From Candidatus Zixiibacteriota bacterium (lineage in GTDB: Bacteria; Zixibacteria; MSB-5A5; GN15; PGXB01), in contig QNAH01000054.1 in the NCBI GenBank assembly GCA_003641425.1, forward strand, positions 1 through 11,090: a stretch of 11,090 nucleotides of DNA, given 5' to 3'. Under the pieces are notes generated by a model. That model saw only the letters and a program-made list of their open reading frames with translations, was not told the origin of the DNA and did no database searches. The position numbers were made by a program, and so were the translations under genes. Within the stretch, counting starts at the first letter, position 1, and the number at the start of each line of letters is the position of its first letter. This document shows, one piece after another, positions 1-6,034 of this stretch.

Positions 1-1176
1 AGAACTGACCGCCCCGACCGCAATAATATCGAACGCGTCAGCCGGCGCCGATAAGGTCCCCGCATCGGGTCCGGCATTGCCCATCGACTTGCAGACAATA
101 ATACCGAGCGATGCGGCCGTACTGGCCGCCGCGCTGGTTATCGCCGTGAGGCCATCCATATCCGAATATTCGTACCAGTCTGAATATCCAAGCGAGGTCG
201 AAATGACATCGGCTCCCAGTGAATCGGCCCACTCCATGCCCGCCACCCAGTTATCCTCTTCGACTATCGTTTCGGATCTGACATCTTCCGTCTTGGCCAG
301 AAGGAATGAGGCGCCATAGGCCGGGCCGATCTGAATACCCGGATCATATCCCCCCAGAACCGACCAGATCGAGGTTCCATGATTGTGCTGGGATGGATTA
401 TCCTCGGTCTCGTTTTGCGTCTCGTCATCATCGAAAACAAAATCATATTCATCCAGCAATCGACCATCGTTGATTATCTGAGCGAAGGCATCGTGAGTTT
501 TCCTGAAACCGCCGTCGAGAATGGCGACAATTATTCCCTGGCCGCTGTAACCCAGGTCGTGCACAGCCGGAACATTTAACATCTGATTCTGCATTAAGGT
601 TGGACCATAATCAAGCGAGGTCGTCTCCATCGGAACCATTTTCAGGTTTTGAATATCACCGGTTTCCTGGATTTCCGGCAACTCGATTTTTTTGTACGAT
701 GCCACCGGATTGATTTTATAGACAAAGGGGAGATTTTTTATCGTATCCAGCAGACCGATATCGATTTCAAAACTGGCCGCATTAAGCCAGCGTGATATGC
801 GTCTTTGTTTGGCCCCAAGATCAATGATTTGTTTGATATATTTTTTAAAGACGGGAAGATCGGCAAATGTGACCGCGACCATTCCGATTTTGGATCGACG
901 TTTGAGAACATGCCCCGTAAAATTGATCTTATCAGCCTCTCGATCGTACTGCTCCTGGTCAAAGATTCCCTTGTCGGTAAAGAAAATCCAGACTTTCACT
1001 TTGTCTGATACCTGTTGCTCCAGATAATCCCCGGCGGCATCGCTTAATGTGTTCTGGTTCTTTTCGAGAACAATCGGAGATTGGATCAGATAATCTGTCT
1101 GAGTTCCATAACCAAATGTGTAAAAAAGTAATATAATAGTGGCCGCGATGATTAGCTTATCTGGAAGCGACTTCAT
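1..1176 (-). CDS. Secreted subtilisin-like (S8) serine protease, C-terminus missing at window edge
   Basis: An open frame of 392 codons runs from the ATG at 1176 to the window edge without a stop; the 3' part lies outside. Residues 1-24 form a signal peptide (short charged start, then a hydrophobic stretch IIAATIILLF). Residues about 25-190 are an N-terminal prodomain-like region containing VWIFFTDKG. The peptidase domain follows: Asp in AILDGG (D221), His in NHGTS (H266), the ADVISTSLGY strand, and the oxyanion-hole Asn in MGNAGP (N367). The nucleophile motif (GTS.S.P) would lie beyond position 1, so catalytic competence cannot be confirmed. The start is supported by AAAGGA six bases upstream. 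It is transcribed divergently from the prepilin gene. The likely role is extracellular or periplasmic proteolysis; the substrate is unknown. Family assignment is firm; any link to the pilus genes is inference from position only. Confidence 0.93.
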   Translation of the reverse strand, partial: MKSLPDKLIIAATIILLFYTFGYGTQTDYLIQSPIVLEKNQNTLSDAAGDYLEQQVSDKVKVWIFFTDKGIFDQEQYDREADKINFTGHVLKRRSKIGMVAVTFADLPVFKKYIKQIIDLGAKQRRISRWLNAASFEIDIGLLDTIKNLPFVYKINPVASYKKIELPEIQETGDIQNLKMVPMETTSLDYGPTLMQNQMLNVPAVHDLGYSGQGIIVAILDGGFRKTHDAFAQIINDGRLLDEYDFVFDDDETQNETEDNPSQHNHGTSIWSVLGGYDPGIQIGPAYGASFLLAKTEDVRSETIVEEDNWVAGMEWADSLGADVISTSLGYSDWYEYSDMDGLTAITSAAASTAASLGIIVCKSMGNAGPDAGTLSAPADAFDIIAVGAVSS

Positions 1177-1182
1177 GATTTA

Positions 1183-1188
1183 TCCTTT
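1183..1188 (-). promoter_or_regulatory. Ribosome binding site of the S8 protease
   Basis: AAAGGA on the minus strand, six bases before the ATG at 1176. It fixes the protease start, whose product then opens with a clear signal peptide. Confidence 0.6.
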
Positions 1189-1230
1189 CCCGGGCCGATA
1201 TGTAATGCAGGTAAGTATCCTGTATAAATA

Positions 1231-1258
1231 AATTTACGAAAAAAGCGCCAGTTGTCAA
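1231..1258 (-). promoter_or_regulatory. Putative sigma-70-type promoter of the S8 protease
   Basis: On the minus strand a perfect TTGACA (-35, 1253-1258) is followed after 16 bases by TAAATT (-10, 1231-1236; four of six consensus bases). This predicts a start near 1224 and a leader of roughly 48 bases ahead of the protease ATG. The -35 box overlaps a 13-bp palindrome at 1256-1268. Whether this organism's main sigma factor uses the E. coli-type consensus is unknown, so this is a moderate call. Confidence 0.42.
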
Positions 1259-1268
1259 CAATTTGTTG
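1256..1268. repeat. 13-bp palindrome overlapping the protease -35 box
   Basis: CAACAATTTGTTG: perfect 6-bp arms around a single central T. It overlaps the -35 hexamer of the predicted protease promoter, a classic place for a repressor operator. Function is inferred from position only. Confidence 0.4.
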
Positions 1269-1431
1269 GCGGTGGGCAATTTGTATGGGACTAAGCCAAT
1301 ACATATTCAAAAAAACACACGGTCGATCAATCCGGTTCCCGATTATGACATCATTTATCTGCATCATAACTTCTTATCGGCCATGCCGCTAATCGATTTC
1401 ATCCGGTTTCCGGAATATTTTGGCCGGAGGG

Positions 1432-1444
1432 GCATAATTTATGC
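1432..1444. repeat. 13-bp palindrome over the prepilin -10-like box
   Basis: GCATAATTTATGC: perfect 6-bp arms around a central T, with the same 6-1-6 geometry and AATTT core as the palindrome at 1256-1268, though the outer bases differ. It contains the CATAAT -10-like hexamer upstream of the prepilin gene. It could be an operator or a chance AT-rich palindrome. Confidence 0.35.
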
Positions 1445-1489
1445 AAAAAGAATGTTCAAACCGACAAATGGGAAACCAGGAAGAAGATT

Positions 1490-1993
1490 ATGAATAAGCT
1501 CAAATCAAAACGCGGTATAACCTTACTCGAACTTATGGCGACCGTGGTCATTATCGGCATCCTGTCGTCAATTGCGGCGCCTTCTTTTGAGAGAAGCGTC
1601 CAGAGAATCAAATTCCGGGGTAAAACAAAAGATATTGTCTCATTATTAAGAACAGCCCGATCCGAGGCCATTACCAAAAAATCACCTTATGGCGTTCATT
1701 TCGATGATGAAAAGAAGATTATCAGTTTCTTCGAGGACAAGGCAAATCTGGCCAATTTCACCTATGACGTTGGCTCCGATTCACTTGTAAGTGTCGATAC
1801 GCTGCCTTCCGAATATGTCTATCTTTATGCTACCTTTAATAATTTTTCGGTGGTGTTTCAGCCCAACGGTTCGGCCTCGAGTTCAGGCTATATCTATCTG
1901 ATTTCTCAGAGCAACAGTATCGTTAACACCTCATCAGCCAGTGTCTTAGCATCCACTGGCAAATCGAAGGTGGAATATATTCATAATTATTAG
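1490..1993 (+). CDS. Type IV prepilin-like protein, FimT/GspH minor (pseudo)pilin type
   Basis: A 167-residue protein with a class III (type IV prepilin) signal: a short positive leader MNKLKSKRG, predicted cleavage between G9 and I10, then ITLLELMATVVIIGIL with the conserved Glu at mature position 5 (E14). The mature N-terminus is Ile rather than the usual Phe. After the hydrophobic helix comes a GspH/FimT-like globular part: a helix with LLRTARSEAITK (about 52-63), a strand with YGVHFD, and FQPNGSASSSGYIYLIS (about 123-139), matching the typical f-pdG-s-gg-i-l pattern. AGGAAG lies six bases before the ATG. It is followed by its own terminator, so it is probably transcribed apart from pilMNOPQ. 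The likely role is a minor pilin that primes pilus assembly, processed by a PilD-type peptidase encoded elsewhere. It could equally belong to a type II secretion-like system; the neighbouring pil operon favours T4P. Confidence 0.88.
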   Translation: MNKLKSKRGITLLELMATVVIIGILSSIAAPSFERSVQRIKFRGKTKDIVSLLRTARSEAITKKSPYGVHFDDEKKIISFFEDKANLANFTYDVGSDSLVSVDTLPSEYVYLYATFNNFSVVFQPNGSASSSGYIYLISQSNSIVNTSSASVLASTGKSKVEYIHNY

Positions 1994-2018
1994 CGCTCCC
2001 TCTTTCTCATCCTCCGGT

Positions 2019-2049
2019 AAGCCCCCGCCATTGGTGAGGGGCTTTTTTT
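2019..2049 (+). terminator. Rho-independent terminator after the prepilin gene
   Basis: AAGCCCC (2019-2025) pairs with GGGGCTT (2038-2044) in a 7-bp stem, followed by a run of seven T (2043-2049). It lies 26 bases after the prepilin stop and separates that gene from the pil operon. Confidence 0.85.
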
Positions 2050-2242
2050 ATTTAAGAGGAATTTAGATTAATATCCCCGGACCTTTGTCCGATAAGATTT
2101 AGAAAGGATAAACCATTACATCAACTCGATCCAAATTTAAGGGGAATAAAAAACGAGATTAATAAACCGGGGTAAATTTTGATAAATAAATGACGATAAG
2201 ATGATAAGATGAATAAAATTAGACCAATATAAAGAGATGCCT
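2050..2242 (+). promoter_or_regulatory. Leader/promoter region of the pilMNOPQ operon
   Basis: An AT-rich non-coding stretch between the prepilin terminator and pilM. It holds three copies of GATAAGAT (2091-2098, 2195-2202, 2203-2210) and a small hairpin, CGGAC/GTCCG with a 4-base loop (2078-2091). I found no pair of -35/-10 hexamers I would defend. No open frame of note is present. Because a terminator precedes it, the pil operon promoter should be here. Confidence 0.45.
2195..2210 (+). repeat. Tandem GATAAGAT repeat upstream of pilM
   Basis: Two head-to-tail copies of GATAAGAT end 32 bases before the pilM start, with a third identical copy at 2091-2098. The spacing between the first copy and the tandem pair is 96 bases. 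It may be a regulator binding site; function is unknown. Confidence 0.45.
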
Positions 2243-3295
2243 ATGTTATTCTCACGAAGTAGTAAAAGCACCGTTGGGCTGGATGTTGGCGCCAATTCGA
2301 TCAAGCTGGTTCAGCTTGAAAGAAGTAAGGGAAGCCATGCCGTAACCGCTCTCGGGATCCGCGAGCTTCCTCCTGAAGCGATTATCTCTGATGAGATCAA
2401 GGATCGCGATGCGGTCATATATAATATTCAGTCCCTGATCGACGAGATTGATCCCAAAATCAAAAACGTCGTTGTGTCGATTTCCGGATATGGTGTCATA
2501 ACCGATAAGTTTATGATTGATAAAAAATCCGGATCGGAGGCGGAACAGGCCATTCTGTTTGAGGCCGAACAGCGATCACCCTTCGACGTTGAAGATGTTA
2601 CCCTGGATCATCATGTTATTAAAGTCGACGAAGAAACCAAAAAGCAGGAAATCCTGCTGGTTGCGGCCAGAAATGAATTTCTAAATTCGTACATCGATTT
2701 GATTCTCGATGCCGGACTTCAGCCGGTAGTGGTCGATATCGATGCCTTCGCACTGTTGAATGCCTATGTGCACAACTACGATGTCGATCCCACAAGAACG
2801 ACTGTCCTGGTGAACATGGGACATGATGTGACCAACGTTCTATATCTGTCCGATGGTCTCTATCATTCGACCCGTGATATCTCCTCGGGAACAAGGGAGA
2901 TTTACAATTCCATCCAAAAGGAATTCCGCCTCAATGCCGAGTTGACAGGCAAAGCCATTAAGGGTGAAATGAAGGATTCAATCGACCAGGATATGCTCAA
3001 GGCGACTATCATATCCTCCACCGAGGAATTGATATCCGGCCTTGAAATGGCCTTTTCCTACTTCAAAACACAGGCAAAAGTAGATAAATTGGATTGGATG
3101 GTTCTTTCAGGGGGGGGAGCCCTGGTTCCGTTTTTACCGGAATTCCTGCAGTCACGCTTGAGCATACCGCTGGAAATTCTTAACCCGCTCCGCAATATCG
3201 ACTATGACCCCGAAATGTTCCAGTACCTCGAACCCGAGAAAATTGCTCCGATGCTGACCGTTCCGGTTGGTCTGGCGATGAGAAAGGTGAGGTGA
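2243..3295 (+). CDS. pilM: PilM, actin-like ATPase of the type IV pilus alignment complex
   Basis: PilM is a cytoplasmic actin/FtsA-fold protein that binds the N-terminal tail of PilN and couples the inner-membrane complex to the motor side. It is 350 residues here, the usual family length. VGLDVGANSIKLVQL (about 11-25) is the phosphate-1 motif, VLVNMGHDVTNVLYL (near 190-205) is phosphate-2, and VLSGGGALVPFLPEFL (about 287-302) is the adenosine motif; the C-terminus VPVGLAMRK is typical. I prefer the ATG at 2243 because AGAG (2233-2236) lies six bases before it. The ATG at 2237 (two residues longer) directly abuts that sequence. It is the first gene of a five-gene operon, with four bases to pilN. 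The SGGG codons contain an uninterrupted run of eight G (3110-3117). Confidence 0.95.
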   Translation: MLFSRSSKSTVGLDVGANSIKLVQLERSKGSHAVTALGIRELPPEAIISDEIKDRDAVIYNIQSLIDEIDPKIKNVVVSISGYGVITDKFMIDKKSGSEAEQAILFEAEQRSPFDVEDVTLDHHVIKVDEETKKQEILLVAARNEFLNSYIDLILDAGLQPVVVDIDAFALLNAYVHNYDVDPTRTTVLVNMGHDVTNVLYLSDGLYHSTRDISSGTREIYNSIQKEFRLNAELTGKAIKGEMKDSIDQDMLKATIISSTEELISGLEMAFSYFKTQAKVDKLDWMVLSGGGALVPFLPEFLQSRLSIPLEILNPLRNIDYDPEMFQYLEPEKIAPMLTVPVGLAMRKVR

Positions 3296-3299
3296 GACC

Positions 3300-3980
3300 A
3301 TGACGACGATGATTAACATTAACTTGTTGCCCAAGCAGTTCAGCAAGCGTTCGGGCGGGTTCTCACTCGGAAAACATGGTGTCTACACGATCATCGCCGC
3401 TATCGGCGTCCTGCTTATGTTTGGGGCCGTATCCGGTTGGCAACTTTATAAAATGGATGAACTCGAAGGGCAGATGCAGATAGCACGCGCCAGAACCGCC
3501 CAGCTTCAAAAAGATATCCAGCTGGTCGACGCCTTGATGGATATCAAGGCCAAGATCACCGATCGCCTTGAAGCTGTCGAGCGCCTTGATCGGCATCGCA
3601 GCGCCTGGGTAAGGATCCTGGAAGACCTTTCCAAAGATGTTCCCGATTTTATCTGGCTGTCACATTTTACCGAACTGAAACAACCGAAACCGGCCAACGA
3701 TTCAACGGCGGCCGCTCGGCCGACCACGCTGGCGGAAATAAAACCGGCCGAGATCGAAGGCTTCAGTTTCACCCTTAACGCCCTGGCCTCATTTATGATA
3801 AAACTGATGAGATCGGATTATTTCGATAATATCGACCTCGTCACCACGGAAGAATTTACCTTCGGAAAACAGAAAGCATACAACTTCAAATTAAGTTGCA
3901 ATGTCCATTATCTGTCTGACGAAGAGTTGGAAAAGATATATAGTCAAAAAGAATCCGATTCTAACTCAAATATAAATTAG
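3300..3980 (+). CDS. pilN: PilN, inner-membrane type IV pilus alignment protein
   Basis: A 226-residue bitopic membrane protein. The cytoplasmic N-terminus carries the PilM-binding motif ININLLPK (residues 5-12). One transmembrane helix spans about 27-47, followed by a coiled coil (about 48-100: KMDELEGQMQIARAR and onward), then the periplasmic ferredoxin-like domain (about 101-205) that pairs with PilO. A Lys/Pro/Ala/Thr-rich stretch at about 127-150 interrupts the globular domain and looks like a flexible insertion. The ATG at 3300 is supported by GTGAGG (3287-3292) seven bases upstream, overlapping the end of pilM. A second in-frame ATG at 3309 would still keep INLLP but has poorer spacing. 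The four-base gap to pilM and nine-base gap to pilO point to translational coupling. The C-terminal tail is Ser/Asn-rich. Confidence 0.94.
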   Translation: MTTMININLLPKQFSKRSGGFSLGKHGVYTIIAAIGVLLMFGAVSGWQLYKMDELEGQMQIARARTAQLQKDIQLVDALMDIKAKITDRLEAVERLDRHRSAWVRILEDLSKDVPDFIWLSHFTELKQPKPANDSTAAARPTTLAEIKPAEIEGFSFTLNALASFMIKLMRSDYFDNIDLVTTEEFTFGKQKAYNFKLSCNVHYLSDEELEKIYSQKESDSNSNIN

Positions 3981-3989
3981 AGAGGCATC

Positions 3990-4601
3990 ATGGATTTCAG
4001 AGATCCCAAAATTCAGAAGATTCTCCTGGGCGTATGTGCCTTCGCGGTCATCGCATATTTCTGGTACGCCAGGCTATATACAAAATATGATCAGCGCTTG
4101 ACCCAGATGACCCGGGAGTACTCGACAATGATAACCAATCTGAAAAACGTCGAAATGAAGTCCAAGTCTCTGGATGCCCTCAAGCTGGAATATGAAGACC
4201 TGCTGGGACGCTACCATGAGATTGAACAGCTTCTGCCCGAAGTGAAACAGATACCGTCGTTCCTTGTCCAGCTGCATACCGCCTCCTCGCTGACCGGAAC
4301 CAAAATAACGAAAATCGAACCGAAAGAGGCGACTCCGGAGAACTTCTATAATGTGGCCGGTTTCGAAATTGAGATGACTGGAAGCTATCATGACTTCGGC
4401 AAATTCATTGGTTATGTCGCGAATTTCCCGTTTATCGCCAACATCTCCGACGTCGAGCTGACAGCGGCAATGGCGCCGAATGCAAGGGCGGCCAATAACG
4501 ATAACAATACTATAAGTCCCAAGAAGACAATCAATGCAAAATTCGTTCTTTCGACCTATTTCGTCAAGGCCGATGAACGTTTGCAGGAACTGGTCATATA
4601 A
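3990..4601 (+). CDS. pilO: PilO, inner-membrane type IV pilus alignment protein
   Basis: A 203-residue protein with the PilO plan: a short cytoplasmic tail with a transmembrane helix at about 11-27 (ILLGVCAFAVIAYFWYA), a coiled coil at about 34-83, then the family's LLPEVKQIPSFLVQLH segment (81-96) leading into the periplasmic ferredoxin-like domain (ITKIEPKEA ... FEIEMTGSYHDFGKFIGYVANFP). It forms a heterodimer with PilN and contacts PilP. An Ala/Asn-rich loop (about 159-175) precedes the last strand. AGAGG (3981-3985) sits four bases before the ATG, directly after the pilN stop. The start gives the expected short cytoplasmic tail. Assignment rests on architecture, motif and operon position together; sequence conservation in this family is low. 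Confidence 0.93.
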   Translation: MDFRDPKIQKILLGVCAFAVIAYFWYARLYTKYDQRLTQMTREYSTMITNLKNVEMKSKSLDALKLEYEDLLGRYHEIEQLLPEVKQIPSFLVQLHTASSLTGTKITKIEPKEATPENFYNVAGFEIEMTGSYHDFGKFIGYVANFPFIANISDVELTAAMAPNARAANNDNNTISPKKTINAKFVLSTYFVKADERLQELVI

Positions 4602-4606
4602 GCGGC

Positions 4607-4614
4607 GGGAGGAG
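4607..4614 (+). promoter_or_regulatory. Ribosome binding site that fixes the start of the AMIN-PilP gene
   Basis: GGGAGGAG lies seven bases before the ATG at 4622. An in-frame TTG at 4616 would be two residues longer but sits only one base from this site, so ATG 4622 is the start. Confidence 0.75.
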
Positions 4615-4621
4615 TTTGAAA

Positions 4622-6019
4622 ATGAAAAATATACTTTATCTATTGTGTATATTGCTGATCGCTGTTCCCGCGGCTTTTGCCGACGCTGATGTCGATGCCG
4701 TTTGGATGAACTGGCAGAACGGCGAGGTGGTCGTTAAAATCGACGCCTCCTCATACTTCCAGTTTAGCCATCAGATCGAAGAAGCCAAGGATGGTCGGCC
4801 GTACCGCGTCATAGTCGATATCTTTCCGGCCGTACATAAACTGGGACAGAAATCGTTCTTCGACGTGCCGAAATCGATCGTGAAGGCCGTCCGGACCAGC
4901 CAATACGCCGTCAAACCTAATAAGACAGTGCGTGTCGTCCTGGATCTGAACCGCGAGTCGGTTTACAGAATCGAGAAAAAGGGCAATGCCGTATTCATTT
5001 ATATTCCCGATTCAAAAGGCAGCGAATTTCCGGCCTGGTCCAGCAAGGATCATATCAAGCCCCGGACCCCTGCTGAAAAACCGAAAGTGCAGAAGTCTCC
5101 GGTCGTGGCCAAAGCCGACAAGCCGGCCCCGATCGTTAAGGTAAAAGAGACACCGCAGGTCGGCAGTAAGCCGGAAACCACTTACTACAAACCGGAGCGC
5201 TCCGGAATTATAGAAAAAGACTGGTCACAGCCTGTTCCGGGTAAACCGGATTTTATACCGCCGGCCGAATTGGCCAAAGCGGATGAAAAACCGGCCGTCG
5301 CAAAACAAAAACCCGTAAAGGTTGAATCGGTTGATAACTCCAAATCGGCGGATGCTCCGGAAGTCAAAGCCAAAAAGAAAGCCGAGTCCGTTAAACCGGT
5401 GCAGAAGGATGTAAATAAGAGCAACAAAAAAGTCACACGCAAAACCGAATTTGTGACCGCTCCCGCACCTGAGTCAAAAACCGCCCCGGTCATCAATCCC
5501 GATAAGAAAAAGAACGACCCGGTCAAATCCGAAACGGCGGTAACGCCTTTGGCCCCGGAAAATCCGGCCCAACTCGTGGTCGAGGAAAAACCGGAACCGC
5601 AGAAAAAGAAATCGGCCAAAAAGCCGACTTCACGTTTCCGTCGCCAACCTGCCTTTCCGGCCAAGTTGAAGGGTACGATTGTTGCCGAATTCCCGAAACG
5701 AATGGTTATTAAATATAAACCCGGAATCTCACGCGATCCGTTTGCATCACTGATCAACGAGACCAAAAAGTCGAACAGCCCGCTGGATAAAAAGATTCCC
5801 GATGTGGAAACAGCGCGTCTTGTCGGTATTCTCGAATCATCCGACGGACAAAATCGGGCCCTGCTCGAGGATATTGACGGTTACGGGTTTATCCTGAAAT
5901 CCGGCGATAAGGTCAAGAAAGGTTACGTTTCACAGATTTATTCAGATAAAGCTCTTTTCCAAATATTTGAATATGGGTGGAGCCGCAGCGTCGCACTTCA
6001 TCTCGATGATAATGAATGA
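4622..6019 (+). CDS. pilP: AMIN-domain / PilP-domain fusion protein of the pilus alignment complex
   Basis: A 465-residue periplasmic protein in the pilP position of the operon. Residues 1-20 are a signal peptide with cleavage after AFA; no lipobox is present, whereas PilP is usually a lipoprotein. Residues about 22-130 form an AMIN domain (VDAVWMNWQNGEVVVKID, RPYRVIVDIFP, FFDVPKSIVKAVRTSQ, TVRVVLDL), the peptidoglycan-binding module usually found at the N-terminus of PilQ. Residues about 131-345 are a Lys/Pro/Ala/Glu-rich low-complexity linker. Residues about 346-463 resemble PilP: RDPF (371-374), ETARLVGIL, RALLEDIDGYGFILKSGDKVKKGYVSQI. Family knowledge says PilP joins the PilN-PilO dimer to the PilQ N0 domain. 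I infer that this protein ties that link to the cell wall. It follows pilO by 20 bases and precedes pilQ by 15. Other database labels may be just AMIN domain-containing protein. Confidence 0.85.
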   Translation: MKNILYLLCILLIAVPAAFADADVDAVWMNWQNGEVVVKIDASSYFQFSHQIEEAKDGRPYRVIVDIFPAVHKLGQKSFFDVPKSIVKAVRTSQYAVKPNKTVRVVLDLNRESVYRIEKKGNAVFIYIPDSKGSEFPAWSSKDHIKPRTPAEKPKVQKSPVVAKADKPAPIVKVKETPQVGSKPETTYYKPERSGIIEKDWSQPVPGKPDFIPPAELAKADEKPAVAKQKPVKVESVDNSKSADAPEVKAKKKAESVKPVQKDVNKSNKKVTRKTEFVTAPAPESKTAPVINPDKKKNDPVKSETAVTPLAPENPAQLVVEEKPEPQKKKSAKKPTSRFRRQPAFPAKLKGTIVAEFPKRMVIKYKPGISRDPFASLINETKKSNSPLDKKIPDVETARLVGILESSDGQNRALLEDIDGYGFILKSGDKVKKGYVSQIYSDKALFQIFEYGWSRSVALHLDDNE

Positions 6020-6034
6020 AAGGCAGGTTAGAAT

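Larger units (their letters stand above)
1177..1489. promoter_or_regulatory. Divergent intergenic region between protease and prepilin genes
   Basis: These 313 bases separate two divergently transcribed genes and must hold both promoters. The protease side has a good -35 and a fair -10 (1231-1258). On the prepilin side CATAAT at 1433-1438 matches the -10 consensus at five of six positions, but no acceptable -35 lies 16-18 bases upstream, so that promoter may need an activator or may be elsewhere. Two 13-bp palindromes sit at 1256-1268 and 1432-1444, each overlapping one of these elements. A short plus-strand open frame (1263-1493) has no family resemblance and no convincing start signal and is not called a gene. 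Confidence 0.5.

Noticed and set aside
1420..1433. Possible sigma-54 promoter (TTGG...GGC) before the prepilin gene, as for many pilin genes
   Set aside because: The GG and GC elements are separated by eight bases instead of the required ten, and the -12 side lacks TTGC.
1263..1493. Plus-strand 76-codon open frame in the divergent intergenic region
   Set aside because: No convincing ribosome binding site or domain, and it covers the expected promoters of both flanking genes.
5052..5660. AMIN-PilP linker as a frameshifted or degenerate region
   Set aside because: The frame is continuous, codon use matches neighbours, and Lys/Pro/Ala-rich linkers are normal for periplasm-spanning proteins.
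5185..5766. Minus-strand open frame (193 codons) opposite the AMIN-PilP linker
   Set aside because: Ser/Gly/Phe-rich translation is the complement of Lys/Pro/Glu-rich linker codons; no family resemblance.
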